From contig NC_014121.1 of NCBI RefSeq assembly GCF_000025565.1, positions 620,001 through 684,000 on the forward strand: DNA of 64,000 nt, read 5' to 3'. This document shows, one piece after another, positions 45,648 through 57,798 of the stretch. A program made the translations under genes and the position numbers. This DNA comes from Enterobacter cloacae subsp. cloacae ATCC 13047. GTDB lineage: Bacteria; Pseudomonadota; Gammaproteobacteria; Enterobacterales; Enterobacteriaceae. The number at the start of each line of letters is the position of its first letter. Within the stretch, counting starts at the first letter, position 1. Below the pieces are notes generated by a model that saw nothing but the letters and a program-made list of their open reading frames with translations, made no database searches and was not told where the DNA came from.

Positions 45648-47051
45648 TCACAATACTGCCCCCAGGCTTAACGCCACCATGATCACCACCGTGAGTATCC
45701 CCAGCAGCGGCGCCACCCATTTCAGGTAGCGCACATAGGGCACGCGGGCGATAGCCAGCCCGCCCATAACCACCGCGGAGGTGGGCGTCACCAGGTTAAC
45801 GATACCGGAGGCTGACTGGTAAGCCGTGACTACCAGGTCGCGGTTGACGTTAGCGAAATCGGCAAGCGGTGCCATGATCGGCATCGTCAGAACGGCCAGG
45901 CCGGATGAAGAAGGCACAAGAAATGACAGCACCACCTCCAGCCAGTACATCACGTTGATAAACGCCACCGTGGATAACCCGCTGACCAGCCCTTCCGCGC
46001 TGTGCAAAATGGTGTGGGTAATCATGCCCTTATCCATGATGACTACGATACCGCGGGCGATGCCGATAATCAGCGCGACGCCCAGCAAATCTCGTGCGCC
46101 GTTGATAAACGTTGAGGTCAGCTCCTCTTCGCTCATGCGGGCGATAAGCCCCACGATAATGGCGCTGGCGAGAAACACCGCCGAGATCTCCGCCATCCAC
46201 CAGCCCAGCACCGCCACGCCGTAAATCATCACCGCGAAGGCGAGGGCGAAAATGACCAGGATGATTTTGCGCACCGGGGTAAATTCCAGCGTCTGTGCGT
46301 CTTTGTTACCGAGGAAATGGGCACGGTTCTCTTCCTGTTTGTCTGCAACGATGGAAAGAGACGGATCCTGGCGCACCTTACGGGCGTAACGCATTACCCA
46401 CGCCACGCAGATGATCCAGCCGATGACCAGCAGCGCCACGCGAAGGACGATCCCGTTGGTGAAGGGGATACCGGCGGCGTTGGCGGCGATCACCGTGGCG
46501 AAGGGGTTGATGGTAGAGCCGAGCGTGCCGATCCCCGCGCCGAGCAACACGGTGGAGGCCGCGACAACCGGATCAAAACGGGCGGCCAGCATTACCGGTA
46601 CCAGCAGGGTGTAGAACGGCAGTGACTCTTCGGCCATGCCGTAGATGGTGCCGCCTGCGGCGAACAGCGCCATCAGGATCGGGATCATCCACTCTTCACG
46701 CCCGCGTAATCGCGTGGTGACGCGCTCGATCCCGGCGTCGATCGCCCCGGTTTTGGTGACGATCCCGAGAAATCCCCCGATGATCAGGATAAACAGCGCT
46801 ACGTCGATCGCCCCGGCCTGGCCGGACTCCGGATCGTACAGCCCGGCAATGGGAGCCATCAGTACGGAAACCAGCCCCTGCGGGTGGGCCGCCACGTGCG
46901 CATAGGTCCCGGCAACCGGCACGTCCTTGCCGAGCGCCTCGTTCATTGCCATATGGTACTGTCCGGCCGGAATAATCCACGTCAGCACGGCCACGACGGC
47001 AATCAGAAAAAAGAGAATGGTGTAAGCGGAGGGAAACTTAAACTTGCCCAT
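45648..47051 (-). CDS. YfcC-family transporter, probable arginine/ornithine antiporter
   Basis: 467 aa with 11-13 hydrophobic helices (YfcC/DcuC-like ion transporter fold). Gly/Pro-rich re-entrant segments such as GTIYGMAEESLPFY and VPSSSGLAVLTMPIMAPLAD are family typical. Its place inside the arginine deiminase operon, directly after the catabolic ornithine carbamoyltransferase, points to arginine:ornithine exchange. It is not of the APC-type ArcD family. Substrate is inferred only from context. Confidence 0.85.
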   Translation of the reverse strand: MGKFKFPSAYTILFFLIAVVAVLTWIIPAGQYHMAMNEALGKDVPVAGTYAHVAAHPQGLVSVLMAPIAGLYDPESGQAGAIDVALFILIIGGFLGIVTKTGAIDAGIERVTTRLRGREEWMIPILMALFAAGGTIYGMAEESLPFYTLLVPVMLAARFDPVVAASTVLLGAGIGTLGSTINPFATVIAANAAGIPFTNGIVLRVALLVIGWIICVAWVMRYARKVRQDPSLSIVADKQEENRAHFLGNKDAQTLEFTPVRKIILVIFALAFAVMIYGVAVLGWWMAEISAVFLASAIIVGLIARMSEEELTSTFINGARDLLGVALIIGIARGIVVIMDKGMITHTILHSAEGLVSGLSTVAFINVMYWLEVVLSFLVPSSSGLAVLTMPIMAPLADFANVNRDLVVTAYQSASGIVNLVTPTSAVVMGGLAIARVPYVRYLKWVAPLLGILTVVIMVALSLGAVL

Positions 47052-47098
47052 GATGTTCTCCTGAACCCCGGCGCACCCCGTGGCGCGCCGGGCGGTGA

Positions 47099-48103
47099 TT
47101 AGTCGCCGAGTGTCGCCACCATGACGGCTTTTATGGTGTGCATACGGTTTTCTGCTTCGTCGAAGACAATAGAGTTTGGTGATTCAAAGACCTCTTCTGT
47201 CACCTCCAGTCCTTTCAGGCCGTAGGCCATCTCAATTTCGCGGCCCACTTTGGTGTGTTCGTTGTGGAACGCCGGCAGGCAGTGCATAAACTTGACGTTC
47301 GGGTTGCCGGTGGCCTTCATCACCTGCGCATTGATTTGATACGGCTTCATCAGGCTGACGCGCTCGGCCCAGGCTTCCTTCGGCTCGCCCATGGAGACCC
47401 ACACGTCGGTGTAGAGGAAATCGGCTCCCTGCACACCTTCTTCTACGTCGTCGGTAAGGGTGATGCGTGCGCCCGTTTCTTTGGCGATGGCGCGGCACTG
47501 CTCAACCAGCCCCGCTTCCGGCCAGAAGGACTTTGGTGCCACCAGGCGGATATCCATTCCCATTTTGGCCGCGCCGACCATCAGCGAGTTGCCCATGTTG
47601 TTGCGCGCGTCGCCCAGATAGGCAAAGCTCAGCTCCGGCAGGGTTTTGCCCGGCGAGTGCTCCAGCATGGTCATCAGATCGGCGAGGATTTGGGTGGGGT
47701 GGAACTCGTCAGTCAGGCCGTTCCATACCGGCACGCCCGCGTACTCGCCCAGCTCTTCGACGATGGCCTGGCCGTAGCCGCGATACTCGATGCCGTCATA
47801 CATGCGGCCCAGCACGCGGGCGGTGTCTTTCATCGACTCTTTATGGCCAATCTGCGAGCCGCTTGGGCCGAGGTAGGTGACCTGCGCGCCCTGGTCAAAT
47901 GCGCCCACTTCAAAGGCGCAGCGGGTGCGGGTGGAGGTTTTTTCAAAAATCAGGGCGATATTTTTCCCGACCAGGGTTTGCTTCTCACGTCCGGCTTTTT
48001 TGGCGGCCTTCAGTTCGATGGCGAGGTCGATCAGGTACTGGATCTCCGCCGGGGTATAGTCCAGCAGTTTGAGGAAGTTGCGGTTTTTCAGGTTGATGGT
48101 CAT
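47099..48103 (-). CDS. arcB: Ornithine carbamoyltransferase, catabolic (arc operon)
   Basis: 334 aa from [16 protein letters not shown]. Motifs [10 protein letters not shown] (carbamoyl phosphate) and HCLPAFH (ornithine site Cys) are intact. It is very similar to the biosynthetic enzyme at 58.7 kb; assignment to catabolism, citrulline plus phosphate to ornithine plus carbamoyl phosphate, rests on the operon. The 14-codon upstream extension has no family support. Gene name arcB is used by function. Confidence 0.93.
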   Translation of the reverse strand: MTINLKNRNFLKLLDYTPAEIQYLIDLAIELKAAKKAGREKQTLVGKNIALIFEKTSTRTRCAFEVGAFDQGAQVTYLGPSGSQIGHKESMKDTARVLGRMYDGIEYRGYGQAIVEELGEYAGVPVWNGLTDEFHPTQILADLMTMLEHSPGKTLPELSFAYLGDARNNMGNSLMVGAAKMGMDIRLVAPKSFWPEAGLVEQCRAIAKETGARITLTDDVEEGVQGADFLYTDVWVSMGEPKEAWAERVSLMKPYQINAQVMKATGNPNVKFMHCLPAFHNEHTKVGREIEMAYGLKGLEVTEEVFESPNSIVFDEAENRMHTIKAVMVATLGD

Positions 48104-48128
48104 GTGGGAAATCCTTTTTAAAATTTTG

Positions 48129-48190
48129 CTGTCTGGTGCCCTCACCCCGGCCCTCTCCCACGGGGAGAGGGAGAGTCGGGTGAGGGGGAA
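48129..48190. repeat. CCCTCACC-type repeat between arcC and arcB
   Basis: CCCTCACCCCGGCCCTCTCC..GGGGAGAGGG..GGGTGAGGGG forms a hairpin, preceded by GTCTGGTG, the extended arm also seen at 51.5 and 58.7 kb. Confidence 0.85.
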
Positions 48191-48195
48191 GTTAT

Positions 48196-49107
48196 TCAGT
48201 TACGAATCAACGTGCCTTTCTCGCCCGCGAGGATCTCCGCGCCGTCGGCCAGCGCGCCGATCCCGGCAATCCCGTTGCAGGCCTCAACAAACTCGCGGCA
48301 GGCGGCCACTTTCGGTCCCATCGAGCCGGCGTCGAACGCCATGCCCTTGAGCAGTTCCGGCGTCACCTGTGCCAGCGGACGCTGGGTTGGTTTGCCCCAG
48401 TCGAGGTACACCGCGTCGGCATCGGTGAGGATCAGCAGGGCATCCGCCTCAATCTGGCGCGCCAGCAGGGCGGCGGAGAGGTCTTTGTCGATCACCGCCT
48501 CAATGCCGTGATAGCCGTTGGCGTTTTCCACCACCGGCACGCCGCCACCGCCGTTGCAGATCACCAGGTGGTCGCGCTGGATCAGCGCCGCGATGGCATC
48601 GCTCTCAACGATGCGTTTCGGCTGCGGAGAGGGCACCACGCGGCGGAAGTAGCTGCCGTCGGCCTTGAACACCCAGCCTTTCTCTGCCTGTAGCGTTTTT
48701 GCCTGGGCTTCGCTGTAGACCGGGCCGATGTACTTGGTCGGGTTGCTGAAGGCCGGGTCGGCGGCGTCCACCTCCACCTGGGTGAGCAGCACGCTCACCT
48801 CGCGCTGGGGCAGGCTGTTTTTCAGCGCCTGCTGGAGCATGTAGCCGATCATCCCCTGGCTTTCGGCGCCGAGAACGTCCAGCGGGTAGGGGGCGACTTT
48901 GTCGTAGGCGCTGTTCTGCAACGCCAGCAGCCCGACCTGCGGCCCGTTGCCGTGCACCAGCACCACGCGCCACTGCTCCGTCAGCCCGGCGATGGTACGG
49001 GCCGCGAGATCGATGTTTTTACGCTGGATCTCGGCTTCTAGCGGTTCGCCGCGTTTGAGCAATGCGTTGCCGCCCAGGGCCACAACCAGAGTGGGTTTTC
49101 GTTCCAT
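48196..49107 (-). CDS. arcC: Carbamate kinase
   Basis: 303 aa, amino-acid-kinase fold. The N-terminal [25 protein letters not shown] and NGGGGVPVV loops are intact. It transfers phosphate from carbamoyl phosphate to ADP, the ATP-yielding step of arginine fermentation. It starts 9 bases after the arcA stop. Confidence 0.96.
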   Translation of the reverse strand: MERKPTLVVALGGNALLKRGEPLEAEIQRKNIDLAARTIAGLTEQWRVVLVHGNGPQVGLLALQNSAYDKVAPYPLDVLGAESQGMIGYMLQQALKNSLPQREVSVLLTQVEVDAADPAFSNPTKYIGPVYSEAQAKTLQAEKGWVFKADGSYFRRVVPSPQPKRIVESDAIAALIQRDHLVICNGGGGVPVVENANGYHGIEAVIDKDLSAALLARQIEADALLILTDADAVYLDWGKPTQRPLAQVTPELLKGMAFDAGSMGPKVAACREFVEACNGIAGIGALADGAEILAGEKGTLIRN

Positions 49108-49116
49108 AGTGGCTCC

Positions 49117-50337
49117 TTAAATTCCGTCGCGTTCCAGTGGGCAGCTCATGCAGCGCGCGCCGCCGCGACCGCGTCCCAGCTCGTCGCCCGGGATAGGCAG
49201 CACGGTGATCCCCGCTTTGTCGTATTTCTCGTTGGTCCAGACGTTGCGCTCGTAGCCGATCACCACGCCCGGGCGGATGGTGAGCACGTTGTTGGCGTCG
49301 TTCCACTGCTCGCGCTCGGCTTCAAAGGCGTCGCCGCCGGTGGTGATCAGGCGTACCTGATTAATACCGAGCGCTTTCTCGATGGCGTGCAGCAGGTCGG
49401 TTTCCTGGGTGCGCAGCAGGCCGCCGCGTCCGTCCGGGGTGAGCGTCCAGCACTGGGCGTCTTTACGCACCACTTCCGGGTAGACGGAGAAGGTGTCCAC
49501 GTCGATGTGGGTCATGACGGTGTCGAGGTGCATGCAGGAGCGGTGTTTTGGCAGCTCAACGGCAATCACGCGCTCGGCCTGTCGATGTTTAAACAGGCTG
49601 TTAGCGAGGAACTCCACGCCCTGCGGGGTGGTGCGTTCAGACATGCCAATTAATACCGCGCCGCGGCCAATCACTAATACGTCGCCGCCCTCCAGGGTGG
49701 CATGGTCATAATTAATATTCTCGTCGCCGAAATACTTAATAAATTCGCCATCGGCGAATGCCGGGTGCCAGCGATATATGGCCCGCAGGTTATTGGTTTC
49801 ACGCTGGCGGGCCGGTTTGGCCATCGGGTTAATGGAGACGCCGTTATAAATCCAGCACGAGGTATCGCGGGTAAATAAATGGTTTGGCAGCGGCTTCATA
49901 ATAAAATCATTCGCCGTGTGGGTATCCACCACCATATTTTTAATCGCCGCCGGAATTTCACCGTAGGTTAATCCGCCGCTCAGTCTGCGCGCCAGTTCCC
50001 GGTGCGGCATATCCGCCAGCCAGCCGCGGACATCGCTGGCAAAGGTGGGGCCGAGACGGTAGTCGGAGATTTGCGTCTCCAGCAGCCAGGCTTTCGCCTC
50101 TGCAATATCAAGCGTTTGAGTGAGAAGGTCGGTCAACAGCAGGACTTCCACACCCTGCTCGCGCAGCGTGTTTGCGAAAATGTCATGCTCCTCACCCGCC
50201 CGCTCAACCGAGAGCACATCATCAAATAACAGCTCCTGACAGTTTGATGGCGTTAAGCGTTTAAGACTTAAATTAGGGCGGTGCAGCATCACGCTACGCA
50301 ATTGACCAATTTCAGAACCGACATAATGCTTTTCCAT
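49117..50337 (-). CDS. arcA: Arginine deiminase
   Basis: 406 aa. It hydrolyses arginine to citrulline and ammonia. The catalytic Cys is in [13 protein letters not shown] near the C-terminus; the His/Asp region [12 protein letters not shown] and the Glu/Asp EGGDVLVIG loop are present. It is the first gene of the operon arcA-arcC-arcB-antiporter, followed by the ArgR paralogue. Confidence 0.96.
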   Translation of the reverse strand: MEKHYVGSEIGQLRSVMLHRPNLSLKRLTPSNCQELLFDDVLSVERAGEEHDIFANTLREQGVEVLLLTDLLTQTLDIAEAKAWLLETQISDYRLGPTFASDVRGWLADMPHRELARRLSGGLTYGEIPAAIKNMVVDTHTANDFIMKPLPNHLFTRDTSCWIYNGVSINPMAKPARQRETNNLRAIYRWHPAFADGEFIKYFGDENINYDHATLEGGDVLVIGRGAVLIGMSERTTPQGVEFLANSLFKHRQAERVIAVELPKHRSCMHLDTVMTHIDVDTFSVYPEVVRKDAQCWTLTPDGRGGLLRTQETDLLHAIEKALGINQVRLITTGGDAFEAEREQWNDANNVLTIRPGVVIGYERNVWTNEKYDKAGITVLPIPGDELGRGRGGARCMSCPLERDGI

Positions 50338-51462
<1,125 letters not shown>

Positions 51463-51463
51463 C

Positions 51464-51526
51464 CCCTTACCCCTCACCCTAACCCTCTCCCTGTGGGAGA
51501 GGGCCGGGGTGAGGGCACCAGACCGC
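51464..51526. repeat. CCCTCACC-type repeat after tabA
   Basis: CCCTCACCCTAACCCTCTCC, TGT loop, GGGAGAGGGCCGGGGTGAGG, followed by the extended arm CACCAGACCGC. It may end the tabA transcript. Confidence 0.87.
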
Positions 51527-51633
51527 ACCCACGCATAATGTGATCCAGCTTAAACTTCCCACACTCCCTCCTCATCTCTCATTTACCTGTGCTTTTTCTG
51601 CGTCATAGTATGATCGTTAAATTAATGAACGCC

Positions 51634-51650
51634 GTTCTATAATGTAGAAC
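51634..51650. promoter_or_regulatory. Candidate XynR operator upstream of yagE
   Basis: GTTCTA-TAATG-TAGAAC is a perfect inverted repeat 25 bases before the yagE start, in a position to block transcription. IclR-family proteins bind such short palindromes. No second copy was found upstream of yagG. Confidence 0.5.
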
Positions 51651-51674
51651 AAAATGATTCAGCAAGGAGATCTC

Positions 51675-52583
51675 ATGCCGCAGTCCGCGTTGTTCACGGG
51701 AATCATTCCCCCTGTCTCCACCATTTTTACCGCCGACGGCCAGCTCGATAAGCAGGGCACCGCCGCGCTGATCGACGATCTGATCGCGGCAGGCGTTGAC
51801 GGCCTGTTCTTCCTGGGCAGCGGCGGTGAGTTCTCCCAGCTCAGCGCCGAAGAGCGTAAAACCATTGCCCGCTTTGCTATCGATCACGTCGATCGTCGTG
51901 TGCCGGTGCTGATCGGCACCGGTGGCACCAACGCCCGGGAAACCATTGAACTGAGCCAGCACGCCCAGCAGGCGGGGGCGGACGGCATCGTGGTGATCAA
52001 CCCCTACTACTGGAAGGTATCTGAAGCGAACCTGATCCGCTATTTCGAGCAGGTGGCCGACAGCGTCACGCTGCCGGTGATCCTCTATAACTTCCCGGCG
52101 CTGACCGGGCAGGATCTGACGCCGGCGCTGGTGAAAATCCTGGCCGACTCGCGCAGCAACATCGTCGGCATTAAAGACACCATCGACTCCGTGGCCCATC
52201 TGCGCAGCATGATCCACACCGTCAAAGCCGCCCATCCGCACTTCACCGTGCTGTGCGGCTACGACGATCATCTGTTTAATATCCTGCTGCTCGGCGGCGA
52301 TGGGGCGATCTCGGCCAGCGGCAACTTTGCTCCGCAGGTGTCGGTGAATCTTCTGAAAGCCTGGCGGGATAAAGACGTGGCGAAAGCGGCTGAGTATCAT
52401 CAGACCTTACTGCAAATACCGCAGATGTATCAGCTGGATACGCCGTTTGTGAACGTCATTAAAGAGGCAATTGTGCTCTGCGGCCGCCCGATTTCTACCC
52501 ACGTGCTGCCGCCCGCCTCTGCGCTGGACGAGCCGCGTAAGGCGCAGCTGAAAACCCTGCTGCAACAGCTCAAGCTCTGCTGA
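51675..52583 (+). CDS. yagE: 2-keto-3-deoxy-sugar-acid aldolase YagE
   Basis: 302 aa, DapA/NAL aldolase family. The Schiff-base lysine is in [10 protein letters not shown], the catalytic Tyr in [10 protein letters not shown], and the GSGGEF loop binds the keto-acid carboxylate. E. coli YagE splits 2-keto-3-deoxygluconate or -xylonate to pyruvate plus an aldehyde. AAGGAG precedes the ATG at 51675; a 7-codon upstream extension (MIQQGDL) is the alternative annotated start. It forms an operon with yagF. Confidence 0.95.
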   Translation: MPQSALFTGIIPPVSTIFTADGQLDKQGTAALIDDLIAAGVDGLFFLGSGGEFSQLSAEERKTIARFAIDHVDRRVPVLIGTGGTNARETIELSQHAQQAGADGIVVINPYYWKVSEANLIRYFEQVADSVTLPVILYNFPALTGQDLTPALVKILADSRSNIVGIKDTIDSVAHLRSMIHTVKAAHPHFTVLCGYDDHLFNILLLGGDGAISASGNFAPQVSVNLLKAWRDKDVAKAAEYHQTLLQIPQMYQLDTPFVNVIKEAIVLCGRPISTHVLPPASALDEPRKAQLKTLLQQLKLC

Positions 52584-52597
52584 GCCGGACGATAACC

Positions 52598-54565
52598 ATG
52601 ACCATCGAGAAAATTTTCACCCCGCAGGATGATGCGTTTTATGCCGTCATCACCCATGCGGCGGGGCCGCAGGGCGCGCTGCCGCTGACTCCGCAGATGC
52701 TGATGGAATCCCCCAGCGGCAATCTGTTCGGCATGACCCAGAACGCCGGGATGGGCTGGGACGCCAACAAGCTGACCGGCAAAGAGGTGCTGATTATTGG
52801 CACCCAGGGCGGCATCCGCGCCGGGGACGGACGACCAGTTGCGCTGGGCTACCACACCGGGCACTGGGAGATCGGCATGCAGATGCAGGCCGCGGCGAAG
52901 GAGATCACCCGCAACGGCGGGATCCCGTTTGCGGCCTTCGTCAGCGATCCGTGCGACGGGCGCTCGCAGGGCACGCACGGGATGTTCGACTCCCTGCCGT
53001 ACCGCAACGATGCGGCGATTGTGTTTCGTCGTCTGATTCGCTCCCTGCCGACGCGCCGGGCGGTCATTGGCGTGGCGACCTGCGATAAAGGGCTGCCTGC
53101 CACCATGATTGCGCTGGCCTCGATGCACAATCTGCCGACCATTCTGGTGCCGGGCGGGGCGACGCTGCCGCCGACCGTGGGGGAAGACGCGGGCAAGGTG
53201 CAGACCATCGGCGCGCGCTTTGCTAACCACGAACTGTCATTGCAGGAGGCCGCCGAGCTGGGCTGTCGCGCCTGCGCCTCGCCGGGCGGCGGATGTCAGT
53301 TCCTCGGCACGGCGGGCACCTCGCAGGTGGTGGCCGAAGCGCTGGGTCTGGCGCTGCCGCACTCCGCGCTGGCGCCGTCCGGGCAGGCGGTGTGGCTGGA
53401 AATTGCCCGCCAGTCGGCGCGGGCGGTGAGCGAGCTGGATAACCGCGGCATCACCACGCGCGATATCCTCACCGATAAAGCCATCGAAAACGCCATGGTG
53501 ATCCACGCGGCGTTCGGCGGCTCCACCAATTTACTGCTGCACATCCCGGCCATCGCCCACGCGGCGGGCTGCACGATCCCGGACGTAGAACACTGGACAC
53601 GCGTCAACCGCAGGGTGCCGCGCCTGGTCAGCGTGCTGCCCAACGGCCCGGACTATCACCCGACCGTGCGCGCCTTCCTTGCGGGCGGTGTGCCGGAGGT
53701 GATGCTCCACCTGCGCGATCTCGGCCTGCTGCATCTGGATGCCATGACCGTCACTGGCCAGACGGTGGGCGAAAACCTCGACTGGTGGCAGGCGTCCGAG
53801 CGCCGTAAACGCTTCCGCCAGTGCCTGCGCGAGCAGGACGGCGTGGATCCGGATGATGTGATCCTGCCGCCGGAGAAGGCAAAAGCGAGAGGGCTGACCT
53901 CGACGGTCTGCTTCCCGACGGGCAACATCGCGCCGGAAGGCTCGGTGATCAAGGCCACGGCCATTGACCCGTCGGTGGTGGGTGCCGATGGCGTTTACCG
54001 TCATACGGGCCGGGCAAGGGTGTTTGTCTCGGAAGCACAGGCGATTAAAGCCATCAAGCAGGAAGAGATTAAACAGGGCGATATCATGGTGGTGATCGGC
54101 GGTGGGCCGTCCGGTACCGGCATGGAAGAGACCTACCAGCTCACCTCTGCGCTGAAGCATATCTCGTGGGGCAAGACGGTGTCGTTAATCACCGATGCGC
54201 GCTTCTCTGGCGTGTCGACGGGCGCCTGCTTCGGCCACGTGTCGCCGGAAGCGCTGGCAGGCGGGCCGATTGGCAAGCTGCGCGACAACGACATCATTGA
54301 GATTGCCGTGGATCGCCTGACCCTGACGGGCAGCGTCAACTTTATCGGCACCGCAGAAAACCCGCTGACGCCGGAAGAGGGCGCGCGCGAGCTGGCAGTA
54401 AGACAGACGCACCCGGACCTGCACCCTCACGACTTTTTGCCGGACGATACCCGCCTGTGGGCGGCATTGCAGTCGGTGAGCGGCGGCACCTGGAAAGGCT
54501 GTATTTATGACACCGATAAAATTATCGAGGTAATTAACGCCGGTAAAAAAGCACTCGGACTTTAA
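52598..54565 (+). CDS. yagF: D-xylonate dehydratase YagF (IlvD/Edd family)
   Basis: 655 aa. It dehydrates D-xylonate to 2-keto-3-deoxyxylonate, feeding YagE. Fe-S cluster cysteines lie in [27 protein letters not shown] and [15 protein letters not shown]. The C-terminal beta-barrel with [18 protein letters not shown] is complete. It starts 14 bases after yagE and ends in a terminator. Confidence 0.95.
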   Translation: MTIEKIFTPQDDAFYAVITHAAGPQGALPLTPQMLMESPSGNLFGMTQNAGMGWDANKLTGKEVLIIGTQGGIRAGDGRPVALGYHTGHWEIGMQMQAAAKEITRNGGIPFAAFVSDPCDGRSQGTHGMFDSLPYRNDAAIVFRRLIRSLPTRRAVIGVATCDKGLPATMIALASMHNLPTILVPGGATLPPTVGEDAGKVQTIGARFANHELSLQEAAELGCRACASPGGGCQFLGTAGTSQVVAEALGLALPHSALAPSGQAVWLEIARQSARAVSELDNRGITTRDILTDKAIENAMVIHAAFGGSTNLLLHIPAIAHAAGCTIPDVEHWTRVNRRVPRLVSVLPNGPDYHPTVRAFLAGGVPEVMLHLRDLGLLHLDAMTVTGQTVGENLDWWQASERRKRFRQCLREQDGVDPDDVILPPEKAKARGLTSTVCFPTGNIAPEGSVIKATAIDPSVVGADGVYRHTGRARVFVSEAQAIKAIKQEEIKQGDIMVVIGGGPSGTGMEETYQLTSALKHISWGKTVSLITDARFSGVSTGACFGHVSPEALAGGPIGKLRDNDIIEIAVDRLTLTGSVNFIGTAENPLTPEEGARELAVRQTHPDLHPHDFLPDDTRLWAALQSVSGGTWKGCIYDTDKIIEVINAGKKALGL

Positions 54566-54582
54566 TTATTTTCTGAGCGATA

Positions 54583-54616
54583 CCGTCTACGGGAAATATC
54601 CCGTGGACGGTTTTCG
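54583..54616 (+). terminator. Terminator of yagEF
   Basis: An 11-bp stem (CCGTCTACGGG / CCCGTGGACGG, one wobble pair) with an AAATAT loop is followed by TTTTCG. It separates yagEF from yagGH, so the latter pair probably has its own promoter in the ~170 AT-rich bases that follow. Confidence 0.85.
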
Positions 54617-54789
54617 CGTATCTTAAATTTATCAATTTAAACAATGCGTTGTGATATATCGGTGGCGTCACAAAAGCAAAATATCGTAATTCGGAAATAA
54701 GATATGACCATTGCTGGTTAATTGAACAGCTCATTACACTCCATTAACACGATGTTGTGAAATCAGCATACGAAAATAAAGGTGCGATG

Positions 54790-56172
54790 ATGATGCAATT
54801 AACCATGAAAGATAAAATTGGCTACGGGCTGGGTGACACCGCCTGCGGCTTTGTCTGGCAGGCCACCATGTTCCTGCTGGCTTACTTTTATACCGACGTG
54901 TTTGGCCTGTCGGCGGGCATTATGGGCACGCTGTTTTTGGTCTCCCGCGTGCTCGACGCCGTGACCGACCCGCTGATGGGGCTGCTGGTGGACCGCACCC
55001 GCACGCGCTACGGCCAGTTCCGCCCGTTCCTGCTGTGGGGGGCGATCCCGTTTGGCATCGTCTGCATGCTGACCTTCTACACGCCGGATTTCTCTGCGCA
55101 GGGCAAAATCATCTACGCCTGCGTAACCTACATTCTGCTGACCCTGGTCTACACCTTCGTTAACGTGCCGTACTGCGCCATGCCGGGCGTGATTACCGCC
55201 GACCCGAAAGAGCGTCACGCCCTGCAGTCGTGGCGTTTCTTCCTGGCGGCGGCGGGCTCGCTTGCCATTAGCGGCATCGCGCTGCCGCTGGTGAGCATCA
55301 TCGGCAAAGGGGACGAGCAGGTGGGCTATTTCGGCGCCATGTGCGTGCTGGGGCTGACCGGCGTGGTGCTGCTCTACGTCTGCTTCTTTACCACCAAAGA
55401 GCGTTACACTTTTGAGGTTCAGCCGGGCTCGTCGGTGGCGAAAGACCTTAAGCTGCTGCTGGGCAACGGCCAGTGGCGGATCATGTGCGCGTTCAAGATG
55501 ATGGCGACCTGCTCCAACGTGGTACGCGGCGGGGCGACGCTTTACTTCGTCAAATACGTGATGGATCACCCGGAGATGGCGACCCAGTTTTTACTCTACG
55601 GCAGCCTCGCCACCATGTTCGGCTCGCTCTGCTCCTCCCGTCTGCTGGGCCGCTTCGACCGGGTAAAAGCCTTCAAGTGGATCATCGTCGCCTACTCGCT
55701 GATCAGCCTGCTGATTTTCGTCACCCCGGCGGAGCATATTGCCCTGATTTTCGCCCTCAACATCCTGTTCCTGTTCGTCTTCAACACCACCACGCCGCTG
55801 CAGTGGCTGATGGCCTCTGACGTGGTGGATTACGAAGAAAGCCGCAGCGGGCGTCGCCTCGACGGGCTGGTGTTCTCCACCTATCTGTTCAGCCTGAAGA
55901 TTGGCCTGGCGATTGGCGGGGCGGTGGTGGGCTGGATCCTCGCGTACGTCAACTACTCCGCCAGCAGCAGCGTGCAGCCGGTTGAGGTGCTGACCACCAT
56001 CAAAATTCTGTTCTGCGTGGTGCCGGTGGTGCTCTACGTGGGCATGTTCATCATGCTGTCGTTCTATAAGCTCACCGATGCCCGCGTGGAGGCCATCAGC
56101 CAGCAGCTGATCAAGCACCGCGCGGCGCAGGGCGAGGCCGTTCCCGACGCAGCGACAGCCGCATCCCATTAA
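54790..56172 (+). CDS. yagG: GPH-family sugar:cation symporter YagG
   Basis: About 460 aa with 12 membrane helices and the GPH signature near SRVLDAVTDPLMGLLVDRTRTRYG. Three consecutive ATGs (54787, 54790, 54793) follow AAAGGTG; the middle one gives good spacing, and an earlier start at 54757 is unlikely. It probably imports xylosides or xylonate-containing saccharides. It is cotranscribed with yagH 11 bases on. Confidence 0.93.
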   Translation: MMQLTMKDKIGYGLGDTACGFVWQATMFLLAYFYTDVFGLSAGIMGTLFLVSRVLDAVTDPLMGLLVDRTRTRYGQFRPFLLWGAIPFGIVCMLTFYTPDFSAQGKIIYACVTYILLTLVYTFVNVPYCAMPGVITADPKERHALQSWRFFLAAAGSLAISGIALPLVSIIGKGDEQVGYFGAMCVLGLTGVVLLYVCFFTTKERYTFEVQPGSSVAKDLKLLLGNGQWRIMCAFKMMATCSNVVRGGATLYFVKYVMDHPEMATQFLLYGSLATMFGSLCSSRLLGRFDRVKAFKWIIVAYSLISLLIFVTPAEHIALIFALNILFLFVFNTTTPLQWLMASDVVDYEESRSGRRLDGLVFSTYLFSLKIGLAIGGAVVGWILAYVNYSASSSVQPVEVLTTIKILFCVVPVVLYVGMFIMLSFYKLTDARVEAISQQLIKHRAAQGEAVPDAATAASH

Positions 56173-56183
56173 CCGGAGGCAAT

Positions 56184-57794
56184 ATGGAAATCACCAACCC
56201 AATACTCACCGGCTTCAACCCGGATCCGTCTTTATGTCGTCAGGGCGAGGACTACTACATCGCCACTTCGACCTTCGAGTGGTTCCCGGGCGTGCGCATC
56301 TATCACTCCCGTGACCTGAAAAACTGGTCGCTGGTCAGCACCCCGCTGGACCGCGTGTCGATGCTGGACATGAAGGGCAACCCGGACTCCGGCGGCATCT
56401 GGGCGCCGTGCCTGAGCTATGCCGACGGCAAATTCTGGCTGCTCTACACCGACGTAAAGATTGTTGATTCGCCGTGGAAAAATGGCCGTAACTTCCTCGT
56501 CACCGCGCCGTCCATCGAGGGGCCGTGGAGCGATCCGATCCCGATGGGCAACGGCGGGTTTGACCCGTCCCTGTTCCACGACGACGATGGCCGCAAGTAC
56601 TACCTGTATCGTCCGTGGGGGCCGCGCCACCACAGCAACCCGCACAACACCATTGTGATGCAGGAATTCGATCCGCAGACCGGCACCCTCTCGCCCGAGC
56701 GCAAAACGCTGTTTACCGGCACGCCGCTCTGCTACACCGAAGGCGCGCACCTTTATCGCCACGCGGGATGGTACTACCTGATGGTGGCCGAAGGCGGCAC
56801 CAGCTACGAGCACGCGGTTGTGGTGCTGCGTTCAAAAACCATCGACGGGCCGTACGAGCTGCACCCGGACGTGACGATGATGACCAGCTGGCACCTGCCG
56901 GAGAACCCGCTGCAGAAGAGCGGCCACGGCTCGCTGCTGCAGACCCACACCGGGGAATGGTATATGGCCTACCTCACCAGCCGCCCGCTGCGCCTGCCCG
57001 GCGTGCCGCTGCTGGCCTCCGGCGGACGCGGCTACTGTCCGCTGGGGCGCGAGACCGGCATCGCCCGCATTGAATGGCGCGACGGCTGGCCGTACGTGGA
57101 AGGCGGCAAGCACGCGCAGTTGACCGTGAAAGGCCCACAGGTGGCGGAACAGCCTGCATCCATTCAGGGCAACTGGCGGGAGGACTTCGACGGCAGCACG
57201 CTTGACCCGGAACTGCAGACCCTGCGCATCCCGTTCGACGACACCCTCGGCTCGCTCACCGCGCGCCCGGGCTATTTACGGCTCTACGGCAACGACTCGC
57301 TCAACTCGACCTTTACCCAGTCGACCGTGGCGCGCCGCTGGCAGCACTTCACCTTCCGCTCCGAAACGCGGATGCAGTTCTCGCCGGTTCACTTCCAGCA
57401 AAGCGCCGGACTGACCTGCTACTACAACAGTAAAAACTGGAGCTACTGCTTTGTGGACTACGAGGAGGGGAAGGGGAGAACCATCAAGGTTATTCAACTC
57501 GACCACAATGTGCCGTCATGGCCGCTGCATGAGCAGCCGATTCCGGTGCCGGAGAGTGCGGAGAGCATCTGGCTGCGGGTGGATGTGGATACGCTTGTCT
57601 ACCGCTACAGCTACTCGTTCGATGGCGAGACGTGGCACACCGTGCCGGTAACGTTTGAGGCGTGGAAACTGTCGGACGACTACATTGGCGGGCGCGGTTT
57701 CTTCACCGGCGCGTTTGTGGGGCTGCACTGCGAGGACATCAGCGGCGACGGCTGCCACGCGGACTTCGACTACTTCACCTACGAGCCGGTTTAA
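56184..57794 (+). CDS. yagH: GH43 beta-xylosidase YagH
   Basis: 536 aa, five-bladed GH43 domain plus C-terminal beta-sandwich (GH43_C2). The catalytic base Asp is in GFNPDPSLCR, the pKa-modulating Asp in GGFDPSLFHDDDG, and the acid Glu in CYTEGAHLYR. No signal peptide, so it works in the cytosol on imported xylosides. Ends 4 bases before the convergent xynR stop. Confidence 0.94.
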   Translation: MEITNPILTGFNPDPSLCRQGEDYYIATSTFEWFPGVRIYHSRDLKNWSLVSTPLDRVSMLDMKGNPDSGGIWAPCLSYADGKFWLLYTDVKIVDSPWKNGRNFLVTAPSIEGPWSDPIPMGNGGFDPSLFHDDDGRKYYLYRPWGPRHHSNPHNTIVMQEFDPQTGTLSPERKTLFTGTPLCYTEGAHLYRHAGWYYLMVAEGGTSYEHAVVVLRSKTIDGPYELHPDVTMMTSWHLPENPLQKSGHGSLLQTHTGEWYMAYLTSRPLRLPGVPLLASGGRGYCPLGRETGIARIEWRDGWPYVEGGKHAQLTVKGPQVAEQPASIQGNWREDFDGSTLDPELQTLRIPFDDTLGSLTARPGYLRLYGNDSLNSTFTQSTVARRWQHFTFRSETRMQFSPVHFQQSAGLTCYYNSKNWSYCFVDYEEGKGRTIKVIQLDHNVPSWPLHEQPIPVPESAESIWLRVDVDTLVYRYSYSFDGETWHTVPVTFEAWKLSDDYIGGRGFFTGAFVGLHCEDISGDGCHADFDYFTYEPV

Positions 57795-57798
57795 CGGC

